A DNA stretch of 17,740 bases, from assembly GCF_000368025.1 (NCBI RefSeq), contig NZ_KB849210.1, positions 72,149-89,888 of the forward strand. The letters run 5' to 3'. Within the stretch, counting starts at the first letter, position 1; each line of letters opens with the position of its first letter. This document shows positions 5,714 through 13,436 of the stretch, in pieces. The notes under the pieces are model-generated. The model was not told the DNA's origin. It saw only the letters and a program-made list of their open reading frames with translations, and searched no databases. The stretch comes from Acinetobacter parvus DSM 16617 = CIP 108168 (GTDB lineage: Bacteria > Pseudomonadota > Gammaproteobacteria > Pseudomonadales > Moraxellaceae). A program made the position numbers and the translations under genes.

Positions 5714-8700
5714 ATGAAACGTATGCTGATTAATGCAACCCACGCTGAAGAGGTTCGCGTTGCACTTATCACTGGTAGTCGTCTTTACGATTTTGATCTG
5801 GAAAATCGTACTCGCGAACAGAAAAAATCAAACATCTATAAAGGTCATGTCACTCGTGTTGAACCGTCTCTAGAAGCGGTTTTTGTCGAGTACGGCGCTC
5901 AGCGCCAGGGCTTTTTATCAATGCGGGAAATTGCAAACTCGTATTTCAAGGCGGACCCACGCCAAACCTCCAACATCCGTGAACTGATCACCGAAGGCAC
6001 AGAATTATTGGTCCAGGTTGAAAAAGAGGAACGTGGCAACAAGGGTGCCGCGCTTTCAACTTTCATTTCACTGGCTGGCCGTTATCTGGTTCTGATGCCA
6101 AACAATCCGAAAGGTGGTGGCATCAGCCGTCAGATTTCAGGTTCTGTGCGCGAAGAACTCAAAGAAATTCTATCTTCTTTAAATTTACCTCGTGGCATGA
6201 GCGTCATTGTTCGTACTGCGGGTATCGGTCGCTCACAGGAAGAACTGCAACTTGACCTACAGCATTTGCTGGACCTTTGGGCACAAATTCAGGGTACGGC
6301 AAGTTCTGGTCCATCACCAATGCTGGTGCATCAGGAAGCGGGTGTGGTGACACGCGCCATCCGTGACTATCTACGTGATGACGTTGCTGAAATCCTGATT
6401 GATAGCGAACAGGCCTATAATGAAGCTTACAACTTCGTTAAAGCTGTGATGCCACGTCAGCTGGACAAGTTAAAAACCTATACCCAGAATGAGCCATTAT
6501 TTGCTCATTTCGGTATCGAAAGCCAAATCCAGACTGCTTATGAACGTGAAGTAAAACTTCCTTCTGGCGGTTCAATCGTGATTGACCAAACCGAGGCGCT
6601 GGTTTCCATCGATATTAACTCGGCGAAATCAACCCGTGGTCATGATGTTGAAGAAACCGCATTAAATACCAACCTTGAAGCGGCTGAGGAAATTGCGCGT
6701 CAACTTCGTTTACGCGATATTGGTGGTTTGGTGGTGATCGACTTTATCGACATGGCCAAGGACCGCAACCAGCGCATGGTTGAGGCGAAACTTCGTGAAG
6801 CAACTCAAAGTGACCGCGCACGTATCCAGTTCGGCCAGCTTTCACGTTTTGGCCTGATGGAAATGAGTCGTCAGCGTTTGCGCCCATCGCTTGAGGAAGC
6901 AACGGGCTATGTGTGCCCACGCTGTCATGGCACAGGCATGGTACGCGACCTACGCTCCCTTTCACTTTCAATTATGCGTAAAGTGGAAGAAATTGCATTA
7001 CGTGAACGTCAAGGCGAGGTACAGGTAGAAGTCCCTGTGGAAATCGCTGCATTCCTGTTGAATGAAAAGCGTCACAGCCTTGTATATCTGGAACAAACCT
7101 CCAATGTGCGTGTCACCATTCTGCCGCATCCACATTTGGAAACGCCACATTATGAAATCCAGTACAATCCAGCAGGCTTTGCGCCATCCAGCTATGAACG
7201 CACTGAAGCGACCCGTGACAGTGAAAAACAACTGGGTTATGAGTCTTCTGAATGGCATCTGGAAGAAGCTGAGCACAGTCATGCTGCTCCAGCACAGCAG
7301 CAGGCGACAGCGCCACAGAAAAAGGCTATAACACAGCAAGGCACTGCCCAGCCAAAACAGGCACAGGCAGCAGCGTCAAAAGCAGCAAGCCCTTGCGCAT
7401 GGTTAGAGAACCTGTTTGTTCAAAAACAGGCTCAGACCATTGATCAGTCCCGCTCTGCACAAAATGCGGCGTCAGCTATTGAACAGATGATCAATAATGG
7501 CGCTGTGAGCCGTGGTCAATTCGGCCAGGTTGAGACAGCTGCAATTGCGGAAACAACAGCAAATAATGTCTATATTTCCCAGACACCTGTAAAGCAGGAA
7601 ACTCGCGAAGCGTTTGAGAAAGACGAAAAACTGAACCGTCCAAATCAGTCTCAAAACCCAAAGAAACGTAAGCATAAAGAGCAACGTGAACAGCATGTAC
7701 TTGCCCATGAGCAACAAAATCAGGTGCATGAGGAAGTTGTTCAACTGTCACGTCAGGAACAGCGTCAAGAGCAACGTGACCTGAAACGCCAGCAAAAACG
7801 TCCGCAGGAATCACAAAACCAGCAACAGCAAAATGATGCTGTTCATGGAAATGATACCTCTGTACCGTTGCCACGTCGTGACCGTCATAGCCAGCAGCGT
7901 CCAAACCGCCCGAACCGTCACCGTGACCAAAGTGTTCTCAACGAAACGCCTGTTGCAGTTGAGGCTGCATCCAATCCACAGCAGCTTAAAGTTGATGTGA
8001 TTGATACACCTCGCACTGAACCAATGAATACGGCATTGATCGTCAACATTGATCAGGGACAAAGTGAAATTGTTGCGCTCAATCCACAGCAGACCACTGC
8101 GCCAGCACCACAGGCCGAGCCAGTAAAAGCGGTTGTGAGGGCTGCTGAAACAACTGCGCCTGTTCAGGCAGAGCAGGTTGCTGCTGAAACAACACCAGTT
8201 GAAGAGGCAACCCAGGCACCAGCGAAACGTGCAAGCAATGATCCACGTTCACGCCCTCGTCAGCGTGGGGCGCAAAGCAGCCAAAAAATGGCAGCAAAAA
8301 TTGCACCATCGCAAATTCCAGCGTTGGGACAATACACCATGGGTGGCCTGATTCGTCATATTTATGGTGAAGACTGCAAATTCCTGATTGAGCAGTTTGG
8401 TTTGGTGACTACATTCAACCGTGCCTTGCAGAAGTTCGCTGAACAATATGCCAGCACCCTGGTGGTTGAAACAGCTGCTGAGGAAAAGCGCCCTGTTACA
8501 CGTGATGTAGAACTTCCACGCCAGAAGCCAACCGAAGAAGCTGAACCAGCACCTGTATTGCCATTAACACCACCAGAAGCATCCGCTTCGCGTGTTGCCA
8601 ACGATCCACGTGAACGTCGTCGTTTAGCAAAACTTGCGGCTGAGCAAGCAAAAGAGGAGCATCTGGCTTCCAATATAGCGCCTGGTGCCCCTGTAGAAAG

Positions 8701-9064
8701 CACTGAAACCACGCAAGAAGTGCAGGAAACAGCAATTGCGACTGTTGTTGCGCAAAACACTGTTGGTGATGCAGCACCTGAACAACAGGCACTGGCACTT
8801 ACAAATGAAGAAATGCCTGTGGTGGTGGAAGAAACAGCACCTGTTGAAGCAGTTGAGTCAGCGCAAGCTGCTGTTGAGACTGAAACTGCGGTGGTTACAG
8901 ATGCAGTTGAAGCAGTGCAGACTATTGAAAACACTGAACCAGTCGCAAGCACTGAAGAAACAGATGTGGAAGATGAAGCTGCCAAAGCGGAAAAGGAGAA
9001 ATCTACCCGCCCTCGCCGCCCTCGTGGACGACCACCGAAAAAGAGTATCGTTGGCAATGAATAA
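5714..9064 (+). CDS. rne: Ribonuclease E, degradosome scaffold
   Basis: The essential endonuclease that starts mRNA decay and matures rRNA and tRNA; this product is 1116 residues (E. coli has 1061). I take ATG 5714 because AGGTG (5701-5705) sits 8 bases ahead and MKRMLINAT is the universal N-terminus; an upstream in-frame start at 5684 would add ten residues. The catalytic half (about 1-510) has an S1 domain (about 36-118), a 5'-sensor, and Mg2+ ligands Asp300 in SIDINS and Asp343 in VIDFIDM, equal to E. coli Asp303 and Asp346. Its Zn-link CPRC (Cys401, Cys404) pairs two protomers. The C-terminal half is low-complexity, rich in Gln, Ala, Glu, Arg and Pro. It contains two NDPR motifs (842-845, 963-966), a hydrophobic block (871-919) and a basic GRPPKK end. 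A terminator follows. Confidence 0.97.
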   Translation: MKRMLINATHAEEVRVALITGSRLYDFDLENRTREQKKSNIYKGHVTRVEPSLEAVFVEYGAQRQGFLSMREIANSYFKADPRQTSNIRELITEGTELLVQVEKEERGNKGAALSTFISLAGRYLVLMPNNPKGGGISRQISGSVREELKEILSSLNLPRGMSVIVRTAGIGRSQEELQLDLQHLLDLWAQIQGTASSGPSPMLVHQEAGVVTRAIRDYLRDDVAEILIDSEQAYNEAYNFVKAVMPRQLDKLKTYTQNEPLFAHFGIESQIQTAYEREVKLPSGGSIVIDQTEALVSIDINSAKSTRGHDVEETALNTNLEAAEEIARQLRLRDIGGLVVIDFIDMAKDRNQRMVEAKLREATQSDRARIQFGQLSRFGLMEMSRQRLRPSLEEATGYVCPRCHGTGMVRDLRSLSLSIMRKVEEIALRERQGEVQVEVPVEIAAFLLNEKRHSLVYLEQTSNVRVTILPHPHLETPHYEIQYNPAGFAPSSYERTEATRDSEKQLGYESSEWHLEEAEHSHAAPAQQQATAPQKKAITQQGTAQPKQAQAAASKAASPCAWLENLFVQKQAQTIDQSRSAQNAASAIEQMINNGAVSRGQFGQVETAAIAETTANNVYISQTPVKQETREAFEKDEKLNRPNQSQNPKKRKHKEQREQHVLAHEQQNQVHEEVVQLSRQEQRQEQRDLKRQQKRPQESQNQQQQNDAVHGNDTSVPLPRRDRHSQQRPNRPNRHRDQSVLNETPVAVEAASNPQQLKVDVIDTPRTEPMNTALIVNIDQGQSEIVALNPQQTTAPAPQAEPVKAVVRAAETTAPVQAEQVAAETTPVEEATQAPAKRASNDPRSRPRQRGAQSSQKMAAKIAPSQIPALGQYTMGGLIRHIYGEDCKFLIEQFGLVTTFNRALQKFAEQYASTLVVETAAEEKRPVTRDVELPRQKPTEEAEPAPVLPLTPPEASASRVANDPRERRRLAKLAAEQAKEEHLASNIAPGAPVESTETTQEVQETAIATVVAQNTVGDAAPEQQALALTNEEMPVVVEETAPVEAVESAQAAVETETAVVTDAVEAVQTIENTEPVASTEETDVEDEAAKAEKEKSTRPRRPRGRPPKKSIVGNE

Positions 9065-9088
9065 TTTGCTAAATTACACTCAATAAGC

Positions 9089-9122
9089 AAAAGCCTAATC
9101 ATTTCGATGATTAGGCTTTTTT
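9089..9122 (+). terminator. Intrinsic terminator of rne
   Basis: A perfect 14-bp stem (9089-9102 / 9107-9120) with a TTCG tetraloop is followed by more U, 25 bases after the rne stop. Confidence 0.9.
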
Positions 9123-9311
9123 GTTACTGTAAAATGTAGCGTCATTGAGATATTGTAAGAGAGCTAGGCCCTTGCGCTGCTTTAGACGCAGCTCAGGTTG
9201 ATTGCTCTAGGGAATCGCCACTAAAAGCAGCATCAACAGCAAAGATGTTAAATGGTAGTGTTCCAAAAAATAGCCACTTCTTGGATTGATCAAAAAATAA
9301 ACAGGATTGAT

Positions 9312-11153
9312 ATGAGCCAAACTACGCAGACCGATATTATTACCATTGGTGATGTCGCAACCCGACTTCCGAACTTCATTACCAAAGTACCTCATATCCT
9401 CAGTGGTCTTAAACAGGCATATTTGCGGACACCAGCCTCTCCAACTGGTTTAGGGATCGCATTTGAAAAAGCAGTAAAGCGTAACCCACAAGGTATTGCA
9501 CTGTTATTTGAAGATCAAAGCTATAGCTATCGAGCACTAAATGAATGGGCAAACCAGATTGCACATTACTATTTGTCTCTTGGCGCAAAAAAGGGTGATG
9601 TTATTGCGGTGATGGTTGAAAACCGTCCTGAACTGATTGCTACGATTGTTGCTTTAGCTAAAATTGGTGTCACGATCGCACTCGTAAACACATCACAAGT
9701 CGGTAAAGTCCTTGCTCATAGCATTAATTTGGTTAATCCAATTGCAGTGATTGCAGGTGAAGAAGTCCGTGCTGCGATTGATGAAGCTCGCCCAGAATTA
9801 AAAGTGCCACAAGACCGTTTCCACTGGTTTGCTGACCAGGAAACGCGCAAGCATGCTGGTACTGCACCTAAAGACTATGTCAATCTTGCCCAGCAAATTG
9901 ATCAATTCCCGAAATTCAATCCATCCACCACACGTACAGTGACAGGTAAGGATGGCCTGTTCTATATCTATACTTCTGGTACAACAGGTCTGCCTAAGGC
10001 GGTTATTTTCACCCACAGCCGCTGGACGCTAGCTTATGGTACATACGGCCATATCCTTAATCTTGGCAAGGATGACGTGATGTATGTGACCCTGCCACTT
10101 TACCATGCAACAGGTGTGGTGGTGTGCTGGTGTGGCGTGATTGCGGGTAGTGCAACACTTGCGGTACGTCGTAAATATTCAACCAGTGCATTCTGGAAAG
10201 ATGTTCAAAAATTCAATGCATCTGCGATTGGTTATGTTGGTGAGCTTTGCCGTTACCTCATTGATGCGCCGACAACGGAACTTGATCGCGCCCACCGTGT
10301 CACCAAAATGATTGGTAACGGTATGCGTCCAAACATCTGGGGCAAATTCAAGGAACGTTTTGGTGTGCAGGAGGTTCTTGAACTTTATGCATCAAGTGAA
10401 GGCAATGTTGGCTTTAGCAACATCTTCAACTTTGACAATACCGTGGGCTTCTCTCCTACCCCTTATGCCATTGTTGAGTTTGACAAGGAAAAGAATGAGC
10501 TTGTCCGTGACAAGAAAGGCCACTGCAAGAAAGTGAAGACAGGTGAAGTGGGCCTGCTGATTGGCAAAATTACCAGTCGTTCCCCGTTTGATGGCTATAC
10601 CGATCCTGAAAAGAACAAGTCGGTTATTCTTAAGGATGTATTTACCAAGGGTGATTCATACTTCAATACAGGTGACCTGGTTCGTGACATCGGTTTCCGC
10701 CATGCACAGTTCGTGGACCGTTTAGGCGACACTTTCCGATGGAAAGGTGAAAACGTATCCACCACCGAAGTTGAAAACATGGTTTGCGAATACCACAAGA
10801 TCGCAGAAGCGGTGGTTTATGGCGTGGAAATTCCAAATACCAATGGCCGTGCAGGTATGGCTGCAATCACGCTTGTGGATGGTGAAGAACTGAATGAAGC
10901 TGATTTAAGCGCTATGGTGAACGTATTCAAGAAATACCTGCCATCATACGCAATCCCAGTATTCCTTCGCGTTCAGGCCAAGGTTGAAACCACAGGCACA
11001 TTTAAGTATCAGAAAAACAAGCTGAAAGAAGATGCCTTTAATCCAGCCAAAACGTCTGAACGTTTGTTGGTGTTATTACCAGGCGCAATAGCCTATTGCG
11101 ATGTAAATGCTGAAATCTTTAACAATATTCAAAATTATCAGTACCGCTTTTAG
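9312..11153 (+). CDS. Long-chain acyl-CoA synthetase, FATP / FadD6-like
   Basis: An AMP-forming fatty acid activating enzyme of 613 residues, which adenylates a fatty acid and transfers it to CoA. I choose ATG 9312 (MSQTTQTDI) because ACAGGA lies 5 bases upstream; the longer start at 9252 has no ribosome-binding site. The AMP-binding P-loop YTSGTTGLPK is at 220-229, the second motif YASSEG at 359-364, the hinge region GDLVRD from 454 with VDRLGDTFRWKGENVSTTEV after it, and the C-terminal GTFKYQKNKL contains the lysine-bearing end domain. The sequence and C-terminal tail (ending NNIQNYQYRF) resemble the fatty-acid transport protein branch rather than E. coli FadD. It lies alone between the rne terminator and the tRNA genes; I see no confident promoter in 9123-9311. 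Confidence 0.9.
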   Translation: MSQTTQTDIITIGDVATRLPNFITKVPHILSGLKQAYLRTPASPTGLGIAFEKAVKRNPQGIALLFEDQSYSYRALNEWANQIAHYYLSLGAKKGDVIAVMVENRPELIATIVALAKIGVTIALVNTSQVGKVLAHSINLVNPIAVIAGEEVRAAIDEARPELKVPQDRFHWFADQETRKHAGTAPKDYVNLAQQIDQFPKFNPSTTRTVTGKDGLFYIYTSGTTGLPKAVIFTHSRWTLAYGTYGHILNLGKDDVMYVTLPLYHATGVVVCWCGVIAGSATLAVRRKYSTSAFWKDVQKFNASAIGYVGELCRYLIDAPTTELDRAHRVTKMIGNGMRPNIWGKFKERFGVQEVLELYASSEGNVGFSNIFNFDNTVGFSPTPYAIVEFDKEKNELVRDKKGHCKKVKTGEVGLLIGKITSRSPFDGYTDPEKNKSVILKDVFTKGDSYFNTGDLVRDIGFRHAQFVDRLGDTFRWKGENVSTTEVENMVCEYHKIAEAVVYGVEIPNTNGRAGMAAITLVDGEELNEADLSAMVNVFKKYLPSYAIPVFLRVQAKVETTGTFKYQKNKLKEDAFNPAKTSERLLVLLPGAIAYCDVNAEIFNNIQNYQYRF

Positions 11154-11160
11154 TTTATTT

Positions 11161-11240
11161 TTTAGCTAAACGAGAGGAAATCGTGTTTTTTATAAACAAT
11201 CATTCGCATGATTTACAATTTCCTCTTGTGTTAGCTGAAT
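11161..11240. repeat. Long imperfect inverted repeat after the acyl-CoA synthetase gene
   Basis: AGAGGAAAT (11173-11181) pairs perfectly with ATTTCCTCT (11218-11226) and extends outward through CG/TG. An inner hairpin, AATCAT-TCGC-ATGATT, lies at about 11198-11213, and TTAGCTAA / TTAGCTGA are near-symmetric at the outer ends. There is no U-run directly after it. It may stabilise or end the upstream mRNA, or be a remnant of a small palindromic repeat element. Its 3' arm overlaps the -35 proposed for the tRNA promoter. Confidence 0.4.
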
Positions 11241-11253
11241 AAATTGCTAGAAT
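11226..11253 (+). promoter_or_regulatory. Candidate promoter of the tRNA-Lys pair
   Basis: TTGTGT (11226-11231) and TAGAAT (11248-11253) are 16 bases apart, with TGC just ahead forming an extended -10. The transcript would start near 11260 and carry about 120 bases of leader, including a hairpin GTAAAGC-GTT-GCTTTAC (11354-11370) just before the first tRNA. Confidence 0.5.
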
Positions 11254-11383
11254 ACGCAACATCAAAACGATGCAGTGTTTGAAAGATTTATCTTTCCTCT
11301 GATTGCTTAGGATCCAAGACCAAAGAAAGTCATAGATTTTCTCTTGCGCTCGGGTAAAGCGTTGCTTTACTTATCCTCGCTCA

Positions 11384-11459
11384 GGGTCGTTAGCTCAGTT
11401 GGTAGAGCAGCGGACTTTTAATCCGTTGGTCCCGCGTTCGAGTCGCGGACGACCCACCA
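11384..11459 (+). tRNA. tRNA-Lys (anticodon TTT), first copy
   Basis: A 76-base tRNA with encoded CCA. The acceptor stem is GGGTCGT / ACGACCC, the D arm contains TAGCTCAGTTGGTAGAGCA, the anticodon loop is CTTTTAA with TTT at 11417-11419 (positions 34-36), and the T arm has GTTCGAGTC. All arms pair. It forms a tandem with the second copy 23 bases later, almost certainly cut from one precursor. Confidence 0.97.
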
Positions 11460-11482
11460 CTTTATAGTTTTGATCATTATCT

Positions 11483-11558
11483 GGGTCGCTAGCTCAGTCG
11501 GTAGAGCAGCGGACTTTTAATCCGTTGGTCCCGCGTTCGAATCGCGGGCGACCCACCA
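11483..11558 (+). tRNA. tRNA-Lys (anticodon TTT), second copy
   Basis: A 76-base tRNA with encoded CCA, nearly identical to the first copy. It differs at the bottom acceptor pair (C7-G66 instead of T7-A66, so pairing is kept), at one D-loop base and at T-loop position 59 (A instead of G). The anticodon loop CTTTTAA is unchanged. A terminator begins 7 bases downstream. Confidence 0.97.
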
Positions 11559-11564
11559 GATTCT

Positions 11565-11600
11565 AAAAAACCTCATCTTAAATGATGAGGTTTTTTATTT
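11565..11600. terminator. Bidirectional intrinsic terminator between tRNA-Lys genes and hemW
   Basis: CCTCATC (11571-11577) pairs with GATGAGG (11584-11590), flanked by six A on the left and six T on the right. On either strand this is a GC stem followed by a U-run, so it can end both the tRNA transcript and the convergent hemW transcript. Confidence 0.9.
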
Positions 11601-11682
11601 TGTGCGGACTATCTTTCTAAAAGATGACAACAAATAATAGATTACTTTAAGCATTCTTGCTCAAAGCAATCTTGCAGCTAAA

Positions 11683-12837
11683 TTATAAAAAACTTTCCAA
11701 CACCGAATTTAAAAACACATGCCCCTGTTTAGTACATGAGATGCGGTTTAAATCGTTAATCAATAAATTCTTTTCACGCAATTGGTTCAATGTTTTATTC
11801 AGGTCATTTAGATCAAGTCCTGTACACTGTCCATAAAGTTCGGCATTAACTCCATCATTTAAACGCAATGCATTCATCATAAATTCAAAAGGCAATTCAT
11901 CGGCTTCAATCTTTTTCATCTGGAGATGATCCGCAGGAACCTTGGCTAAATAATCCCTAGGCAAACGGGTTTTCTGAAAACGATAAATTCCATCTGGACG
12001 GGTGACCTTAGCATGTGCCCCCGCTCCGATTGCCAAATAATCGCCAAACTGCCAATAGTTCAGGTTGTGCGCTGATGCCTGTTCTTTACGCCATGCGGAA
12101 ACCTCATAATTGATAAAGCCCTGTGCCTTTAAATAAGCTTCGCCCTGCTCCTGTATCTGCTCCAACAGTTCATCCTGCGGAAGCACAGGTTGGGTACGGA
12201 AGAAAACGGTATTCGGCTCAATGGTCAACTGATACCAACTGATATGGGTTGCGCCTTGCTCTACCGCAAGTTTGAGGTCAGTTAAAGCCTGTTCAAGGGT
12301 TTGTTGCGGTAAACCATGCATTAAATCCACATTAACACGCTCAAAGCCTGCCTGCCGCGCCTGCTGAATGGCACTGAGCGCATTATCGGCAGAATGAATC
12401 CTTCCCAAACGCTGTAAATGTTCCGTATTAAAACTTTGCACACCAATCGACAATCGGTTAATGCCCGCGGCAAGATAATCTGCAAAAGGATCATGCTCAA
12501 CCGTTCCTGGGTTGGCTTCCAAAGTAATTTCGCAATCAGGTTCAAAGTCCAGACGAGCCCTGAGCCGTTCAAATAACCATGTGTAGCCCTGTGCAGAAAT
12601 CAGCGATGGTGTCCCCCCCCCAATAAAAACGCTATGGATAGAGCGCCCTTGTGCCATTTCCAGCTGAGTTTCAAAGTCAGCCACCAATGCCGCCAGATAC
12701 TGCTGTTCCAGGTCGGTAGACAATTGACCATCAGGTACAGCATGTGAGTTAAAGTCACAGTATGGGCACTTTCGCACACACCAAGGCATATGGATATATA
12801 GTGAAAGTGGAATAAGGGCTGGATTTAATGCACTCAA
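11683..12837 (-). CDS. hemW: Radical SAM heme chaperone HemW
   Basis: A 384-residue radical SAM protein that resembles coproporphyrinogen dehydrogenase HemN but belongs to the HemW group, which binds heme and passes it to target proteins. The cluster motif is CVRKCPYC (Cys20, Cys24, Cys27), preceded by LSLYIHMPW as in E. coli HemW. FIGGGTPSL is the SAM-binding glycine motif, and a HemN C-terminal domain covers about 290-370. The conserved N-terminus begins at a TTG codon (12835-12837), because no ATG lies closer than Met17, which would delete the conserved strand; a weak GAG is about 9 bases upstream. The glycine motif is encoded by nine consecutive G (12613-12621 on the plus strand as C). 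The gene converges with the tRNA-Lys pair and diverges from the membrane protein gene at 12932. Confidence 0.92.
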   Translation of the reverse strand: MSALNPALIPLSLYIHMPWCVRKCPYCDFNSHAVPDGQLSTDLEQQYLAALVADFETQLEMAQGRSIHSVFIGGGTPSLISAQGYTWLFERLRARLDFEPDCEITLEANPGTVEHDPFADYLAAGINRLSIGVQSFNTEHLQRLGRIHSADNALSAIQQARQAGFERVNVDLMHGLPQQTLEQALTDLKLAVEQGATHISWYQLTIEPNTVFFRTQPVLPQDELLEQIQEQGEAYLKAQGFINYEVSAWRKEQASAHNLNYWQFGDYLAIGAGAHAKVTRPDGIYRFQKTRLPRDYLAKVPADHLQMKKIEADELPFEFMMNALRLNDGVNAELYGQCTGLDLNDLNKTLNQLREKNLLINDLNRISCTKQGHVFLNSVLESFL

Positions 12838-12931
12838 AATATAAGCTCAATAACAGAACTTAATTATTTTAACATGACTCGACTAATCAACGGCTCATCA
12901 TCTATGTTATGTATGAGAATTACCAAGAATA

Positions 12932-13408
12932 ATGAATGATATAAATATGATCAAACTCTCAAGCCAGTTACTTTTTATCATTCCCCTCGCTTTGGGAATT
13001 GGTATTGCAATGGCCTTTCAAACTGCAATAAATACCCAGCTTAAAACATATTTACATTCGCCCATACAGGCCGCTTTTATTTCATTTTTGTTTGGTACAA
13101 TTATTCTTGCGGTTATGGTCTATTTCCAGGGCGCAGCAAAGCCAAGTTTAAGTGAACTCTTACACATTCCGTGGTTCTTGTGGCTGGGTGGGATACTTGG
13201 GGTTTATGCAATTAGTACGAGCATCTATACTGCACCTAAACTTGGCTTCTTAACATTTACGGGTTTGGTCATTTTCGGACAGCTTGTCATTTCCATGTTA
13301 CTGGATCATTTTGGCTGGTTAGGGACAGAGAAAACCCCTATCAACTGGCAGCGCCTACTGGGCGGTATTGTCATTTTCCTTGGTGTTTTACTGACTTTAC
13401 AACGCTGA
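12932..13408 (+). CDS. Small membrane protein, DMT-superfamily YdcZ/DUF606-like
   Basis: A 158-residue, very hydrophobic protein with about five membrane segments (roughly residues 10-30, 45-65, 80-98, 103-125 and 142-157). The pattern GIGIAMAFQTAINTQLK in helix 1, the Phe/Gly-rich FISFLFGTI in helix 2 and WFLWLGGILGV fit the half-size drug/metabolite transporters of the YdcZ (DUF606) group, which probably work as dimers; the substrate is unknown. Start choice between ATG 12932 and the ATG six codons later is uncertain, as neither has a good ribosome-binding site. Only 28 bases separate it from the downstream MATE efflux gene, so the two are probably co-transcribed, and a joint role in export or tolerance is a reasonable inference. 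Confidence 0.78.
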   Translation: MNDINMIKLSSQLLFIIPLALGIGIAMAFQTAINTQLKTYLHSPIQAAFISFLFGTIILAVMVYFQGAAKPSLSELLHIPWFLWLGGILGVYAISTSIYTAPKLGFLTFTGLVIFGQLVISMLLDHFGWLGTEKTPINWQRLLGGIVIFLGVLLTLQR

Positions 13409-13436
13409 TTTTTCACAATTTTAAAGAGTATTTTTT

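Noticed and set aside
8362..9102. A 246-codon open frame on the minus strand under the 3' part of rne, rich in Ser, Thr, Ala and Val.
   Set aside because: Its composition is what the reverse strand of the repetitive Glu/Ala/Gln codons of the RNase E tail would give. It has no recognisable domain and would sit wholly inside an essential gene.
9252..9311. A longer acyl-CoA synthetase beginning at ATG 9252.
   Set aside because: No ribosome-binding site precedes it, whereas ACAGGA precedes ATG 9312 at a normal distance.
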